From NCBI RefSeq assembly GCF_037975245.1, contig NC_092575.1:22502841-22566840 (forward strand): a stretch of 64,000 nucleotides of DNA, read 5' to 3'. Each line of letters starts with the position of its first letter. Positions within the stretch are counted from its first letter, which is position 1. The DNA comes from Apostichopus japonicus (taxonomy: Eukaryota > Echinodermata > Holothuroidea > Aspidochirotida > Stichopodidae). The position numbers and the translations under genes were made by a program. Below are positions 22,161-34,380 of this stretch, one piece after another. The notes under the pieces were generated by a model that was given only the letters and a program-made list of their open reading frames with translations, was not told where the DNA came from and ran no database searches.

Positions 22161-23245
22161 AAAACCTCAGAAGTGACTGGTTTGGTTATTTACCGGCCAT
22201 AATGATACTTACCTGTCTCCCCTGCATATGCACTCTGATCTACCAAGACTCGCCCAATTATCCAAATTCCAGGGAGGAAATATCCATAGGAAATGTGCTT
22301 CTTTGTGAAGGATTTTAGGCGTTAGGCAAAAGTATATTCTTTAAATTGATCACAGAATATTTTGCACTTTCTGTATGAGATATTCTCATAACATAAGTTT
22401 AACTGTGATAATAATTTAATAGCCTATAACAACTGTTAACATTCTTGAACTATACCCCAATGACTCTCTCTCTCATTGGGTCAATCGCCTGACCTTCCAT
22501 CCAAATCTCTACCATTCCATAAGCATTTTACACATTCTTCCACGCTGGATCTGAACATGTAATTTTTGTGCTAAACGAGTTCATCATGGCTTGATTTATA
22601 AGTTGTTTACACAGATCCTTTAGGAACGATTGTTAAAAACTGTTCTCAACCTTCAACCTTGCAGACTCACAATCGCCAAATGATTCGACAATTGACTACA
22701 TCGATAGGAAGTATTTCCTTCCTTTTGTTGACACTCAACGAGATCCAATTTTTGCCATCTGATTCCTGCACAGCTGATCAAAGCACCATTGAACATGTCA
22801 AATTAATTGCTAAAAACTGAATCCGTCTGTCAACACTAATCTTCAATAAGGACAGGTTTTACATTGAAACCATATTCATGTGAAACAATGTGCTGTGTTA
22901 TTTAAAATTTGAGCGGGTAGGCCTATTGTGACAACATCTTCTCTTGGCAAATTGCCAACTGAAGTAGTAAACATATATGATGGGCTGAGTCACTGGCACA
23001 GTGCACTATTTACTATTATCAATACACACAGAAAATGTAGTTTCAGGCATGAAAACAGAAGATGCAAATTTTGCTAAAAAAAAGCAAGCCTCAGGCATTC
23101 TGAATGGTAGATTCGGAAGAGGGTATTGACATTAGAGAGTGTCATGTGGGGCGCAGTGCAAGAATGTTACTAGTGTAGGCTAGGGTAGATCGGAGTGCAC
23201 ATATATGTATTGAGGAGACAGGTATGAGAGGAATGAAGTAAATAC
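22161..23245. mobile_element. 1.1-kb non-autonomous element with DIRS-like inverted ends
   Basis: The left end resembles the outer 3478-3550 end of the DIRS (ACTGGTTTGG, ATTTAC, CTTACCTGTCTCCCC, TGCATATGCACTC, GATCTACC). The right end, 23095-23245, is its inverse (GTAGATCGGAGTGCA, ATATATGTATTGAGGAGACAGG, GAGGAATGAAGTAAATA) and matches the other DIRS terminus. The 0.8 kb between carries no frame or gag/recombinase similarity. This looks like a short ITR-only derivative mobilised by DIRS proteins. Confidence 0.6.
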
Positions 23246-23368
23246 AAATAAACCGTTACCAGTTTCGTGGGTTTGATATTAGTTCGTAAGTACACTGGAG
23301 ATAAGTAAAAGAGTGAAGTAAATTGCAAGTGTTTGAAACTAAGATATTGCTTCATTGATCCAATAGAC

Positions 23369-23739
23369 TAGGGGTTCCCTAACTGGGATGCATGAACCCC
23401 CAGGGGGTGCGTGAGTGTATCCCAGGGGGTACGTGAGACGTTTCTTAAAGTCAAGCTAGAGTACATTTTGTTGAACTAAAATCTGATATATCATTTAATT
23501 TAGTAAGTCACAAAGTCGACAAAAGTCGTACCTATCGCCAAAGTCTTTTCACGTTCCATATGCATATGTTGCCGTAGTAGTACCCTACCATGCACGTGAA
23601 AATTGATCTTTTACGAAGCACTGTTATGCATGTTATCGTATAATAATGACTCAGATCATGTCTCGAAAAGTTGGGGGTTCGTGGACAACTCTGACATCCA
23701 CAGGGAGTTCGTGGGGGGATAAAAGTTAGGGAAACCCTG
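23369..23739. mobile_element. hAT-type MITE with perfect 8-bp target duplication
   Basis: Starts (T)AGGGGTTCCCTAACTGGG and ends AGTTAGGGAAACCCTG, an imperfect 16-base inverted repeat. The 8-mer CAATAGAC flanks it on both sides (23361-23368 and 23740-23747). It is 371 bp and non-coding. It is the same family as the copy at 50833-51129 but has about 75 extra bases, mostly an insertion or unshared segment in the middle. Confidence 0.9.
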
Positions 23740-23747
23740 CAATAGAC

Positions 23748-24317
23748 AGACGGTCTCATTGTCTGCAAGAGAAATATATCCAATTGTCTGTCTGATGGAA
23801 AGCATTCACCTTCCACCATTACGGTTTGGAACACAGAACAAAGAGGGCAGGGTTCTAATCCGGGGAACAGAAAAGGGGATTGAATCGCTCTTCTAATCTT
23901 TCACCGGACAAAAAATTCCACCAAAATCAAAATTTTCAGGTTTAACCCAACACATGGGTCACGCTTATTCGACTTTAACTGTGTTTTTTTGGGGGGTATC
24001 CATATTGGCTAGCTTATTGGCTAGCTTATGAATATAGGTGAATACAAACAACACTTTCCATTGTGTGTACCATCGCAAAAGATGATCTCGAAGGCACTAA
24101 AAGTGTACTTTACCCAAGAACCCTGACCTCTCCTACCTCCTTGGGATTTTCCTAGACCTCCTGCAACCAAACCATCTGTCCAAAGATACGGTCCACTTTG
24201 CATAAGTGTATCAACACTATAAACCCTCACCAACCAACCAGATGTATGAAAGCATCCCTTCTGGTTTTAAAGCAAAGATTAAAATTTACCGTATAGAGTT
24301 ATTGAAAATGACAGTCT
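23748..24317. other. Intron sequence between two MITEs
   Basis: Contains a tRNA T-arm-like GGGTTCTAATCCGGGG near 23850 and a short direct duplication ATTGGCTAGCTT at about 24004-24028. The minus-strand 70-residue frame (24021-24233) has no matching splice architecture. Confidence 0.4.
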
Positions 24318-24579
24318 CAGGCGCGTAGCCAGGAATTTTCCAAGGGAGGGGCGAAACTGTAGATTCGGCACTGCAAACTATCTAAGCGTAGCGTAGCGTA
24401 CAAGAAAATTTTGGCTGTAAATGCCTCCCAGATCGCTGGAAATGGCACTTCCCAGGCCTTGTAAGTTGCATCTTGGCATTTTCTCTTTTGAAAATACTAG
24501 CGATATCATGAAAACCTTTAAAAAACATGCTCCAGGGGGGGGCGGCTGCCTCCTTCGCCCCCCCTTGGCTACGCGCCTG
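24318..24579. mobile_element. hAT-type MITE with CAGGCGCGTAGCCA termini
   Basis: CAGGCGCGTAGCCA at the left end and its exact inverse TGGCTACGCGCCTG at the right end. Flanking 8-mers are GACAGTCT and GACAGACT, a target duplication with one mismatch. It is 262 bp and non-coding. It contains the tandem pentamer-like run GCGTAGCGTAGCGTA and a G-run/C-run pair near the right end. Confidence 0.9.
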
Positions 24580-24587
24580 GACAGACT

Positions 24588-26522
24588 TAAGGTGTTACAC
24601 TACCTGAAAATCATGATTTTTTTTTAAATCATTAATTTTCAAACAAATTTGGATTTTAGCATTTGTTGCCAAATCAAATATGTAAAGAAAAATATCCCAG
24701 AATATTGGATACATATCTTGCACATAAATTGGTTAATTCCACCTTTAAAATTAGTAATAGGTTATTTTAACTACAATTTTAAGTCCTTAGCAACCGCCAT
24801 GTTGTTGTTGTTTTTCACCAATGTTAAATTGTTCAACTGCAGTTTGTGAGGTTGACAAATGACCCAAATGCGAGTTACAGTTCTTCCTCGGGTATATATG
24901 TAACATGCTTACTTCCTGTGAATGACAGCAGACACATACCGCTTGACTGCATGACAACCTATTCCAACACAAATGCATTGATCAATGTCTCTTCATTTTA
25001 TATTGTATTTTTCAACATAACAAGGAATAATTTAGTGTCCAAATTTTGAGTGAGTTTTGAAAGGCTTCAGGTTTTGTCTCTAAAGATATACTATGGTTAC
25101 TGTATATAGACCTGCCATGATACAGTACATTTTTGCACTTGTATCTAGCAATCTGAACAATTTCTATAGCAGTTGGTGATGCAATACTGGATAAAATATT
25201 CCCTATAACATTCCTTGTAATATTCCCGGTAGGTGTTGGAAACGAAGGCCAATCACGAATTTCTAAAAGAAAAAATTTAGCTATCCTGTCAAGGTTAAAG
25301 GCCTGGCAGAGACTTCATTATACTACACAAAGCCTTTACAAGGACTGTATGTTTATATTTGTTTATGTGAAACCTTCACAATGTCCTCATTAAAACTAAA
25401 GAGGTGATTCAAAATACAGCGCAGCAGAACTCGCTGATGATCATGAATCACAATTTTGTTGGTATCAAGACCCTCGGTATGCAACAACTGTTACTCATAA
25501 AGTCTGTTAATATTAAGCATATTCAACTTACCAAAAACAAAATTGCTCTTCAGTATGCCAAGAAGAAAAGTTAATAACAATCAAATTTGAAAAGATTCCT
25601 TGACAGGTGAAGCAAAGCATATAAACTGGAAAATATCAAAGTTTGCTACCAATTCTATCAAAGGCGCTGTAACAACAGAGTACAGTTGGCTACAGCCTTG
25701 TTGTGTTAGTAACGTAAAGATATATATGTCCTCCAAGTGAACCATCACACTCACTCATACATAAACACATAAACAGACTAGTACATCATGGTTATAACGA
25801 TTATCAAAGGATCCATCTAAGTGAAAGTCCCTGGGACACAGCCAACAAAATTCCAGACAATATTCCTGGTATACATACGTATTCACGAAAGGTGCTGGTA
25901 GATTCCCCTCGTGGAGTGACAAAACTGAACTGGAGCCAGGATCAAAATAAGCCTCATTAAATCTATTTTAACTTAGTGATTATCGTTGTCATGTATACAC
26001 AAATAGAGAAGTGAATTGCTTATCTACAGTACGTATTTATCTACGTATACAAACCCTAACCGATGCTCTGACCGTCAGTCCATCACAGTACCAGAACAAT
26101 AATACGATGAGGATTTAAAAAGCCTTGAAAAAAAATTCAGGAAACACAGGAAGAATCCAACTGTTTATAACTGATATACACTCTTGACCCTTATTGGCAT
26201 GTACATCATTGTGCACAGATATGTCACAGTGGGTTAAAACTGTTAACCTGTACAATAAACATTTGGTTTAATTATTCTAGACCTTTACAAATCAATGCTA
26301 CCCTTCATTTCCTTTATAGAGGCATTGCCAAATTCACCTGGAGTGATTTCAACTTTATCACTCGATTAATTCTGTACACTTTCCTAACCACCTTGAGTAG
26401 TAATTGTTTACCTCATCAGGAAGTTCTTTATGAATTTGGTCATAGACTAATTTTTGGATTGATTGGAAAAGACGTTTGGCTTTTTAATATCCAGTTAATC
26501 CCCTAAACCATACTGGATTGTG
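24588..26522. other. Intron sequence; no gene seen
   Basis: AT-rich, with no element boundary or exon recognised on either strand. Confidence 0.5.
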
Positions 26523-26835
26523 GATTTACTTTGCTCCCCTATCTTACCTGTCAAATGGTGCATATTTAGCTTAGGTTTATAATCAGTTCTAAAAGCAAGG
26601 TTGTGCTAACAAATACACTTCATTGTTTGTGTGAACCTGGAAAGGGCATGGGGGGGGGGGGGGTTGGGGTATTGAATGTAAAAACTTCCCAAGACTGAAC
26701 CATTTCCCCTTGACTAATTTGATGGGAGGTGGGGCTAACCCCCTTCCTATCCCCCACCCAGAGGATAATGATGGGAGGACCAATCTCATCCCTCACACCC
26801 AGAGCAGACAGGTAAGGGATGTGTAATAAATTGAT
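26523..26835. mobile_element. Short fold-back relic with DIRS-like ends
   Basis: The left end reads TTTACTTTGCTCCCCTATC then TTACCTGTC. The right end reads CAGACAGGTAAGGGATG. These are inverted copies of the conserved terminal core, about 0.3 kb apart, with G-run and C-run filler between. Too short to hold a gene. The frames here are low-complexity. Confidence 0.45.
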
Positions 26836-27255
26836 ACTGATCACATGGAACATGTGGAAACTTTGCAACTGTTCCGACAGACTACCGACCTATTCAGACA
26901 AGAGGTACGTTTCTTTCCTTTGAGATACAAAAACTGATCCCTATAATACAAAGCTTTGCGCAGTCAAACAATTCCACTATGTACAGAAAAACCCTCTGTA
27001 ACACAATTCATGAATTTACGCAGATCGATCAACTGGAAAAGAAAAAAAAAGAATGCTCAACAATAAATATAAAAGCCACAGCTACCATGTTGCCCTTACA
27101 GCTCTAAATAACACTCTGGTATAATTTTAACATTTGAAACCATATAAAGTGTATTTCTGCTCCTTAAAGTTATTATTATCAACATGTCCAAGAGTTTCCT
27201 TTTTGTATTTAATTGACAATTTTAAGAAGAGTTTTGAAAGATAAAAGTGATTTAC

Positions 27256-27336
27256 CTCCACCGACTGGTAAGCGTGGTAACTCTCTCTGTTCTTCTTGTA
27301 GGTGCCCAGCTTATTGCGAGACCAAAAACCGCCCAT
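27256..27336 (-). CDS. Alternative first coding exon, N-myristoylation-type start
   Basis: Starts at ATG 27336-27334 in a strong ACCATGG context. An in-frame TGA 15 bases upstream fixes the start. It encodes 27 residues, MGGFWSRNKLG followed by TYKKNRESYHAYQSVE, and ends at GAG/GTAAAT, phase 0. Gly2 and Ser6 fit the MGxxxS N-myristoylation pattern, and basic residues follow (Arg7, Lys9, Lys14-15). The exon lies in the intron between the exons at 33897 and 13424 and shares their phase, so it could splice to the 753-base exon as an alternative promoter's first exon. It could also belong to an unrelated nested gene. Beyond the donor the frame reads on for 42 more codons, which I take as intron. 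Confidence 0.6.
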
Positions 27337-28700
27337 GGTCTCTTCTTTTTCTCAACAGTTCCAGTATTAAAGAAACAATTTGCTGTTCAAATTGCTTTTC
27401 TTTCGACAAGTTTGTCAACTCGTCAAATTTAATCAAATATGTCCCCAAGTAATAATTGTCAACTTTTTCTCTGCTGGGCTGATCATTTTATAAAAATTTA
27501 AAAAAAAATTCTTGATGGACTACATATAATCTACACCAAAGAAAAAAAAAAAAATTGCAAAATACGAGCAAAAGTTAATAAGTTTTTGCAAATCATGCCA
27601 AATCCCTGCTGTGCAACCACAAGTTAATAGCTTGTCTTTGATGCCACATTGGAAAATAAACAAAATATCAGAAACGGTTCTTCCACACTGACAAATAATT
27701 CCTCTCATTGCATTTCTTCCTTTGTTCTGGTTAAAGTATACTTCTGTTCATTAATTTATAAGTAGCAATCAATCCCTTCTCCAAAATGTTCTAGAGATAA
27801 TAAAACACATATGACCTCCGAAACTTGTTCAAGAGCACTTTCATCACTTTTCATTTGAGATATGTCTGAACAGCATGTTCTCCATTCTTGTCATAAATTC
27901 ATCTCATAACTGACATTTCCATGAATCAGTAGAGATAGAAACAAACATCCACTTTAGCGTTTACACATAACCTTATTAATCATGTAATCCGCATTAAGAT
28001 CCATAACTCAACAATGCGTACAATCTCCACCGATGATGGAAACCTGAAACTCTTCCCACTTCGTCATACTCTGACCTCCGAAACAGAAATGACGAAATCT
28101 GCCTCATAAGCGATGAAGAACAACTGATGCGGTCACGACAGAGTCGAATCAAAATAACTTTTTCACGTTAGCTGACAGACTGTCAATTTAACACTGTATA
28201 CAAAACTACCCTCCAAATGTAAACTAATGCTTTAAGCAACATCAGTAAATCACTAAACATTATAGACATGAAACCATCGTTTATTGAGGATCGTGTCAAC
28301 GGTAAGACAGTCGAAACTAATTGCTGAAAAAGTTATGCATAGTTTTACCCGAGTCATTTAATAAATATGCTGGGACACTCACTCCTCTGTTAATGTTCGA
28401 CAAGTCCGACAAGGAAGTGATCTGTAATTGTAATATATGCCTCTTAATCGAAGTTAATCTAGTCATGTACAGCTTGACTGTAGAAAAGACCACCACGAAA
28501 ATATGGCAGCCTGTGTTCTCTACACTTCTAAAAGAAAACTAACCACTTCAAACAACAAAAGTTACCGGAAGATGAACAGCATATCTCTAGGAAGGACAGT
28601 TTACAACTTCTGAAACATTCACCAAAAAGAGATGTACTGTTAGTGGTGTTAGCGATAAAATTATTTTTAACTGCTCGTTATAGTAAGTATATTTCAATAT
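27337..28700. other. Upstream of the alternative first exon; candidate promoter region not resolved
   Basis: A promoter for the 27256-27336 exon would have to lie here. No TATA box at a convincing distance and no CpG-rich patch is visible. CG is somewhat more frequent at about 27950-28350 than nearby. Confidence 0.3.
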
Positions 28701-28767
28701 TATGGTCTCATTGACGCCGCTACGAACGGTCTGTTTATCTATATTTTGGTCAACAAATCTAAACCAT

Positions 28768-28929
28768 ATGGAAGACCCACTTAATACTGTCTCTCATTCT
28801 GGGTCAATGGTTATTACTAAACACTTGGAGGAAGGCCTTTTGGAGTGCTCCAAAGTTGTAAGGTCAGAGAGAATGTGGTACAACAAGAGTACAGCTTCTG
28901 AGATGTGGATGTACAGTAAGCGGTCACAG
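28768..28929 (+). CDS. Weak candidate plus-strand exon, 54 codons
   Basis: ATG in the context CCATATGG is followed by 54 open codons ending at CACAG/GTGAGT, a consensus donor, in phase 0. The residues (MEDPLNTVSHSGSM at the start, SASEMW-like at the end) match no family I know. There is no partner exon. Strand is opposite to the host gene. The sequence is reported because of the donor; chance is a real alternative. Confidence 0.2.
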
Positions 28930-28953
28930 GTGAGTACAACTCTCTGCTCATGA

Positions 28954-30005
28954 TCCGACTCTTTTGATATTTTTGCACCTGTATCAACTTGATTTTACAT
29001 GGTTTCTGTTGCTGTTTTCTAAACAAACAAACCAAAAAAAGAACCTTGAAAGTCTACAAGACACAACCCATAACGGGAAATTGAAACATCACATTTCGTT
29101 TAATTTCAGGACACTTCTTAAAATAATAATCAGACTATTGTTATCCAGGCAAGAAATATATATATGCCACATGGAAAGAGGACTAAAGTTTTCCGCCAAT
29201 AATTTCCGTACGTTATGTGAAAGACAAAATCTAGCCTTCCGATATTGCAATCAACGTGATATTTGCTAAGATCTATGTGTCACAACGTCCACATGGAGGC
29301 CTTAAAACAATAGACCAAGGGTAGCAGCAGTTAGTGTCTATTTAAAAAAAACAATCAGGAAAAATTCCTTTTGCTAAATATTTTAATTAGATCCGAAAAA
29401 CGATAACCAACTCTCAGACACTACAAGATAAATCCTGACACGAAAACAACTCGACGACAATCATTCTTTGACACATGGAAACAACCTCGCTGGAAACTGA
29501 CAGAAACTGTTTTGGACCAAAGGCAGTCAAGAGAACTAACTAGTGTGACACTCTACACTAAATTAGTCAATAAAATGGAAAAGAAGGACAAAAAATTGTC
29601 CTTAAACTGTGACTCAATTGCTTTAGCAGTGCCAGTGTTCACTTTTGACAGATAATTGAAAACATGAGTGCTTAAAAACATCAAGGTTCCCTTTTTTATA
29701 TAACTTTCAGTATCAAGTATATATTGAAAACACATTACCATTGTCTCTGTAATAGTTTTAAAGGGTCAATTTAAATCTATAACAGGATATCCCATATCAT
29801 CTGGATATCATGCAAACAGAGTCCTGAATGATTTCACAGCACTGACAAATGTCAGCCAAAGGATCCCAAGAACTATGTCAAGAAGTCAGTATCAGGCTGA
29901 GTTTTTAACTGTTACGACTTGACTGTACAGATTCGGCGTCCGGGATCAAAGTTTTCAAACTAGTTTTCGTAGCGGTTACAGATTATTCTAAGCCGAGGCC
30001 CCAAT
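28954..30005. other. Intron sequence; no gene seen
   Basis: No exon or element boundary recognised. The 101-residue plus frame at 28964-29269 lacks any domain. Confidence 0.45.
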
Positions 30006-30468
30006 CTTACCGGCTAACGGTTATTCAAGAATGAGACGGCACTTTACATCCGTCTCCTATGTACAGTAAAAACACACTCTGATCTACTAGGCTTACAACA
30101 ATAAATAGAAAGTTACAAGGCCTGACGCTTCTATCCTAGCAGGATCTTCTCATGCAGAAAAAAACAAACAAACTAAGAACACATTAAGAGATATAGTTGG
30201 ACAGACTGACAGTTAACTTGGACAAATGAATCAATGAATATAAATATAAAAACACTGGTAACATTTCTGCACTGCTAACCCCCCACCCGTTCTCCCTCCC
30301 CCTCCCCAGCTCACACCCATTCCAATTAATATCCTGCTTCATCTGGATTTTCCAATCCCAAAGATTACATTAAAAATAAAGCTGAGGCTTTTTCCAGGTA
30401 TATATATCAGAGTGTGCATGTACCCTGTATAGGAGGACACAGGTAAGCTAGGAAGAACGTCTATTTTA
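30006..30468. mobile_element. Fold-back relic with DIRS-like ends
   Basis: The left end (30006-30095) has TTACCGGC, TTACATCCGTCTCC, ACACTCTGATCTAC. The right end (30400-30468) has ATCAGAGTGTGCATGTA, GGAGGACACAGGTAAGCTAGGAAG. The two are inverted with respect to each other and match the 22161/23245 element best. The interior is non-coding. Confidence 0.5.
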
Positions 30469-32269
30469 GGGCCGCAGATCGAGAGAGACAATGCAATCAA
30501 GTCGGTATTCAAACGGAGAATAAAACATCAGATATGGGCTTTCTAAAATGCTATATGGATCAATCCATGTCATATTAACAGAGGCCTACACGTCGACCCT
30601 CTCAGAATCGCCTGAAATTGATATGGTGTCTTGCCATATGTCTCAAAGGATGAATTTGGGCCAAAACAAAAAAATGTTGAAAACTCTTTGGTTGCTAGGA
30701 TACGGCCCCGCTTAGCAACCAAATCCAGATTGCATTTTAGAGCCCTAAATTTGTGTCAAGTTTGGAGGCAACTTTTGCATAAATGTAAAATATTTTATGT
30801 CTGGTATTGCAGATATTGTGGAAGACATGTGACCAGTCTTCGAATTTAGCTTATTTTGAGGAAAATTTTCGGTCTCAGTTTTTCGAAACAAGTAATTAAA
30901 ATGGCAGAAAATGAGATACAAAATGGATTCATTGCTATACAATGTAATGCTGCATGGCATTTTTTTGTGCCCGTAACCACGTTATTTCCAGTATTGCATG
31001 AATCCAAAAAGATTTTTAAGCCCAGAAACTGTCACATGAAACATAACCGCCAAATCGTTCCCTGTAGAAAGCTTTGTTTGGGTCTGCATCAGTCACCTTT
31101 ATTTCACTTTCCAACAGTTATAATGGAGGACAGCAAATACTAGAATGTTTCAGTTTTTTTTACTAAAAAAGGGATTGCAACCAGTGACCATTATTTGTGC
31201 TTTAAGGATATTTTTTCTGTTTTGTTCAATTACGTAAAATAATGAAAAAATTACTTTACAGAGACATTATAGGTGCAAAATGAAAGAGGATGTTTAGAAA
31301 TTTACCATATTGCTTTAATGCTGTACAGGAGGTTACCTACATACAAACATCATGATTCATATGCAGATCCCCAAAAGGTAGTACTTACTTTAACTATTAT
31401 TTACTGAAGTGCATGAAATAAACTTTGTTTGATTATTGCAAACGCTTGCTCTTCCACTCCAGTGACTTTTCTCATCACAGACAGTAAATGACCCACAGTA
31501 TGGTAATTGTGGGTTTAATTAACAACAGTTTGTACAACTTTAGATGCATCCGCAATATTTGTCAAATTAGCACAGAGTGAAATGTCTCCGACTGTAGGAC
31601 TGGCTCTGATTCCACGGAATCAGATATGCAGCGGTTCGCACAAACAGCATTTGTGTGACACAATGTCACTCGGTACCATATACAATGCAGTACCATATAT
31701 ACAGTACAAGAGTAGTGTACACGAATAGGTTTGCCTTAAATGTTAACTGTCGTGAAAAAGTCCCAGATGGACCGACTAAGGTGATCCTTTTTTTTTGGCC
31801 ATCATTTCAGTCATCGTCGTTACATTTTTTATTCTTGGATGTTGAAGAGGATGAAATAACCTCAATTGACGGTGTTAAAATCTGGAGGATTGAAGGTGAT
31901 ATTTATTTATGTCTGTTTTAAAAAATTAACCTCTTGTTGCCAAGTACTACCTGTATACATCTGAATGGTACAAATAATCTCTGCTGGTTACCATTTCAGC
32001 AGTAAGGAATATCACCAAGGATGAAAATAAGTGTGACCCAGCCCCCCCCCACCCACAACCACCCACAGCCCCCCGACCGACAGGCTTCCCATAAACTTGT
32101 CAAACAAAGGAAGTCTGGTCCTTGTTGACTTCAGAACACTTACAACAAAACTTTAAAACCAACCAGATTCCAGTGGATTGCAAATTTTCACTTGGTATGG
32201 TTACAGCCTTAATAAGACTTGAGAATGCTACATATGGAAGGAAGGAGAAGCAAGCCGGCATTGAACCTG
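30469..32269. other. Intron sequence; no gene seen
   Basis: No exon recognised. A C-run lies at 32042-32050. The 88- and 95-residue frames at 31655 and 30856 show no domain. Confidence 0.45.
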
Positions 32270-32371
32270 AAGTAGCGGTCAGTAGGGATGCAGTGCTAAA
32301 ATGTACATTTGTAGGTTGATTTGAGTGCATATATGTAGAATGGAGACAGGTAAGAGAGGAGTGGTGTAAAT
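32270..32371 (-). repeat. Solo DIRS-like terminal relic
   Basis: Matches the inner terminal repeat: GATGCAGTGCTAAAATG, GAGTGCATATATGTAGAA, TGGAGACAGGTAAGAGAGGAG then a GTAAAT terminus. No inverted partner within 1 kb. Confidence 0.55.
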
Positions 32372-33679
32372 CTCATTAGATCTCACTGGAAGTACAACAG
32401 GAGTCATATTTCGATGCTTGGTAGTACATAGCTTGTATGTGCATTGTTTTTTTCCACCCAAAGCAATAAACAGGAAAATGTTTAGAGGAAAACAAAGCAT
32501 ATGTTGTGGCTGTGCACATGACTTCCTCACTTCGACTTTGAACAAAATTGATATATCTCCCAGGGAAAATGAAAAATGGGGATGTGTGGGAACAGAACTT
32601 TAAAGTCTACCAGGAAGCTTAGATCAAATTCCTCTTTTTAGGTGTCCAACATAAAATTTTGAACAATCCGTTGAAGATTGTGGTGGCGCTCTTCCATATT
32701 AAGATAAGCCAACTTTGAGCAAAGACAGTTTAACATTCAAAGATAAAAATGGCTGTTAGTAACTGTTCTTACAACAGGACTATGTACTGTAAGTGCTAGC
32801 AAAACTTGAATGGATGGGTCAGGAAATCAAGTTTTTAAAATTTAACATCCCATTTTCTAGCCCCTGGAAGGAATGTAAAGGATTAAAAGCCAATGTAGTG
32901 ATCTTGTAACGTGCTCTAGCCAACAAAAACTAAACATAACATTTTCTATGGGTCTGTGTGTAGATAAAATAAGCTATTATTTATGCTTCAATGTAGCATT
33001 TATACTATGAATATCAGCAGCTAGTGTTGTCATGCTGGGACAAATCCAGGTGCACCTTCAATGGTCTGGGATTTTAATCTGAGGCTGAAGAGTGGGAGAG
33101 GGGGAGGGAAGGGAAATGGATACGACAAGGACAAAGCAAACTTACATATTTTAACACTTTCTTACATTACATGTAATTTGGCAGCAATGGTAAAAGCATT
33201 GGTGAACATTTGTTAACCATCTTGCCAAACATTACAAAAAATTATGCAAGTTGACAATTAACTTTTGAATGAATGCTTGCTTCAACAAAACTGCCTATAT
33301 CTTACAAGGAAATCTAAATTATGGTAACAGCCTGCTGAATGTTAAAAGTAAGTGGGGTAAGAAAGAATTTTTTTTTTTTTATCATAGAACCAAATATGGT
33401 TAGTATTATAACTGTTCCTACTTTCACAAATTCAAAATTACTCAAAGTTGTAAAATGTCAACTGCAATATTTTTCACTTTGTTGATTAAAAGGACCTGGC
33501 AACTTTTCCTTAACTAATTAATCTGCGGCTACATAACATACATTGAACTAATTAAAAATCAGACTCGTTAAAAATCCTGACAAAAAGTCTGGTCGAAAAA
33601 TGGTCACCAAAATGCAAGTGGAGTGAAAAATTCGGAAGAAAAGTTTGCAGTCAAAATCACGTTCACAGTTAGTCAGATT
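32372..33679. other. Intron sequence; no gene seen
   Basis: A T-run lies at 33368-33380 and a purine-rich patch at about 33093-33118. No exon. Confidence 0.45.
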
Positions 33680-33825
33680 CTGAATGGTAGATTCAAAATG
33701 AGGAGAAAGTGGCTGGTGCCCCATAAGTGGGGGCGCTGTGCTAAAACCTTCTAGTCATGCAGTTTTGGTCCATAGGAAAGTGAATATAAGATGGAGACAG
33801 ACCTAAGAGAAGATCAAAGTAAATT
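33680..33825 (-). repeat. Solo DIRS-like terminal relic beside an exon
   Basis: CTGAATGGTAGATTC, then GAGGAGAAAG-TGGCTGGTG, GCTGTGCTAAAACCTT, TGGAGACAGACCTAAGAGAAG and AAAGTAAAT. It is colinear with 10125-10267 and with 23095-23245. It lies 70 bases inside the intron after the exon at 33897. Its donor-like core is mutated (ACAGACCTAAG). Confidence 0.6.
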
Positions 33826-33896
33826 GTATGTCGTCTACAGAACAACCCTCGTAGGAATTGAAGCATGAACTCATGTTTTTGTCTAAAATTATTTAC

Positions 33897-33968
33897 CGTA
33901 TTGACATCTGGTGCTTCATCATCAAAATCAACAATTGCTTTCAGGGCCTCTGATTGGCTGCTTGTAAC
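33897..33968 (-). CDS. Second coding exon of the host gene (24 codons)
   Basis: A 72-base exon, phase 0 at both ends. Acceptor TTGCTTTCTTAG ends at 33969 and donor ACG/GTAAAT begins at 33896. It encodes VTSSQSEALKAIVDFDDEAPDVNT, continuing the acidic start. Joined to the first exon it gives K-VTSS, and joined to the 753-base exon it gives NT-ELFRS. Length divisible by three and equal phases mean it can be included or skipped without changing the frame. No frame long enough to flag it exists on its own, so it is supported by splice sites, phase and composition together. Confidence 0.75.
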
Positions 33969-34380
33969 CTAAGAAAGCAAAAGAGAAAAATGTGCGATGG
34001 TGTACGATACATTAAAACAAAAAAACATGAAATATGTAGTTTATGATATCACATTGGGCTGAACGAAAATCATTGACGGTGAAAGCATGCTGAAAAAGGC
34101 TGGCCAAATGAGAGGTGGGATGGGAAAGGCAACGCTTATATGAAAGTTGATGAGTGGTGAACAAACGTAAATATTTATGTTGTGCTTTGCTAAACTTTCC
34201 TTTTTTTGAAAGATGGGCAAGCAACAAAGGAGTACCCGGGGAAAGACTTCCCTTGATGGCCCCCAGTCATGTAGAAGTCCTACTCACAGTAGTACAGTAC
34301 AGTATGCTTCATCAATGTCGTATCATCAAACCAAATATGACAATCTTAACAAACTGGGGCTAGATCAGAGACTCCTACAA

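Noticed and set aside
24021-24233. Minus-strand exon of the host gene with donor GAG/GTAGGA
   Set aside because: The frame at the donor is not phase 0, unlike all accepted exons, and composition is not acidic.
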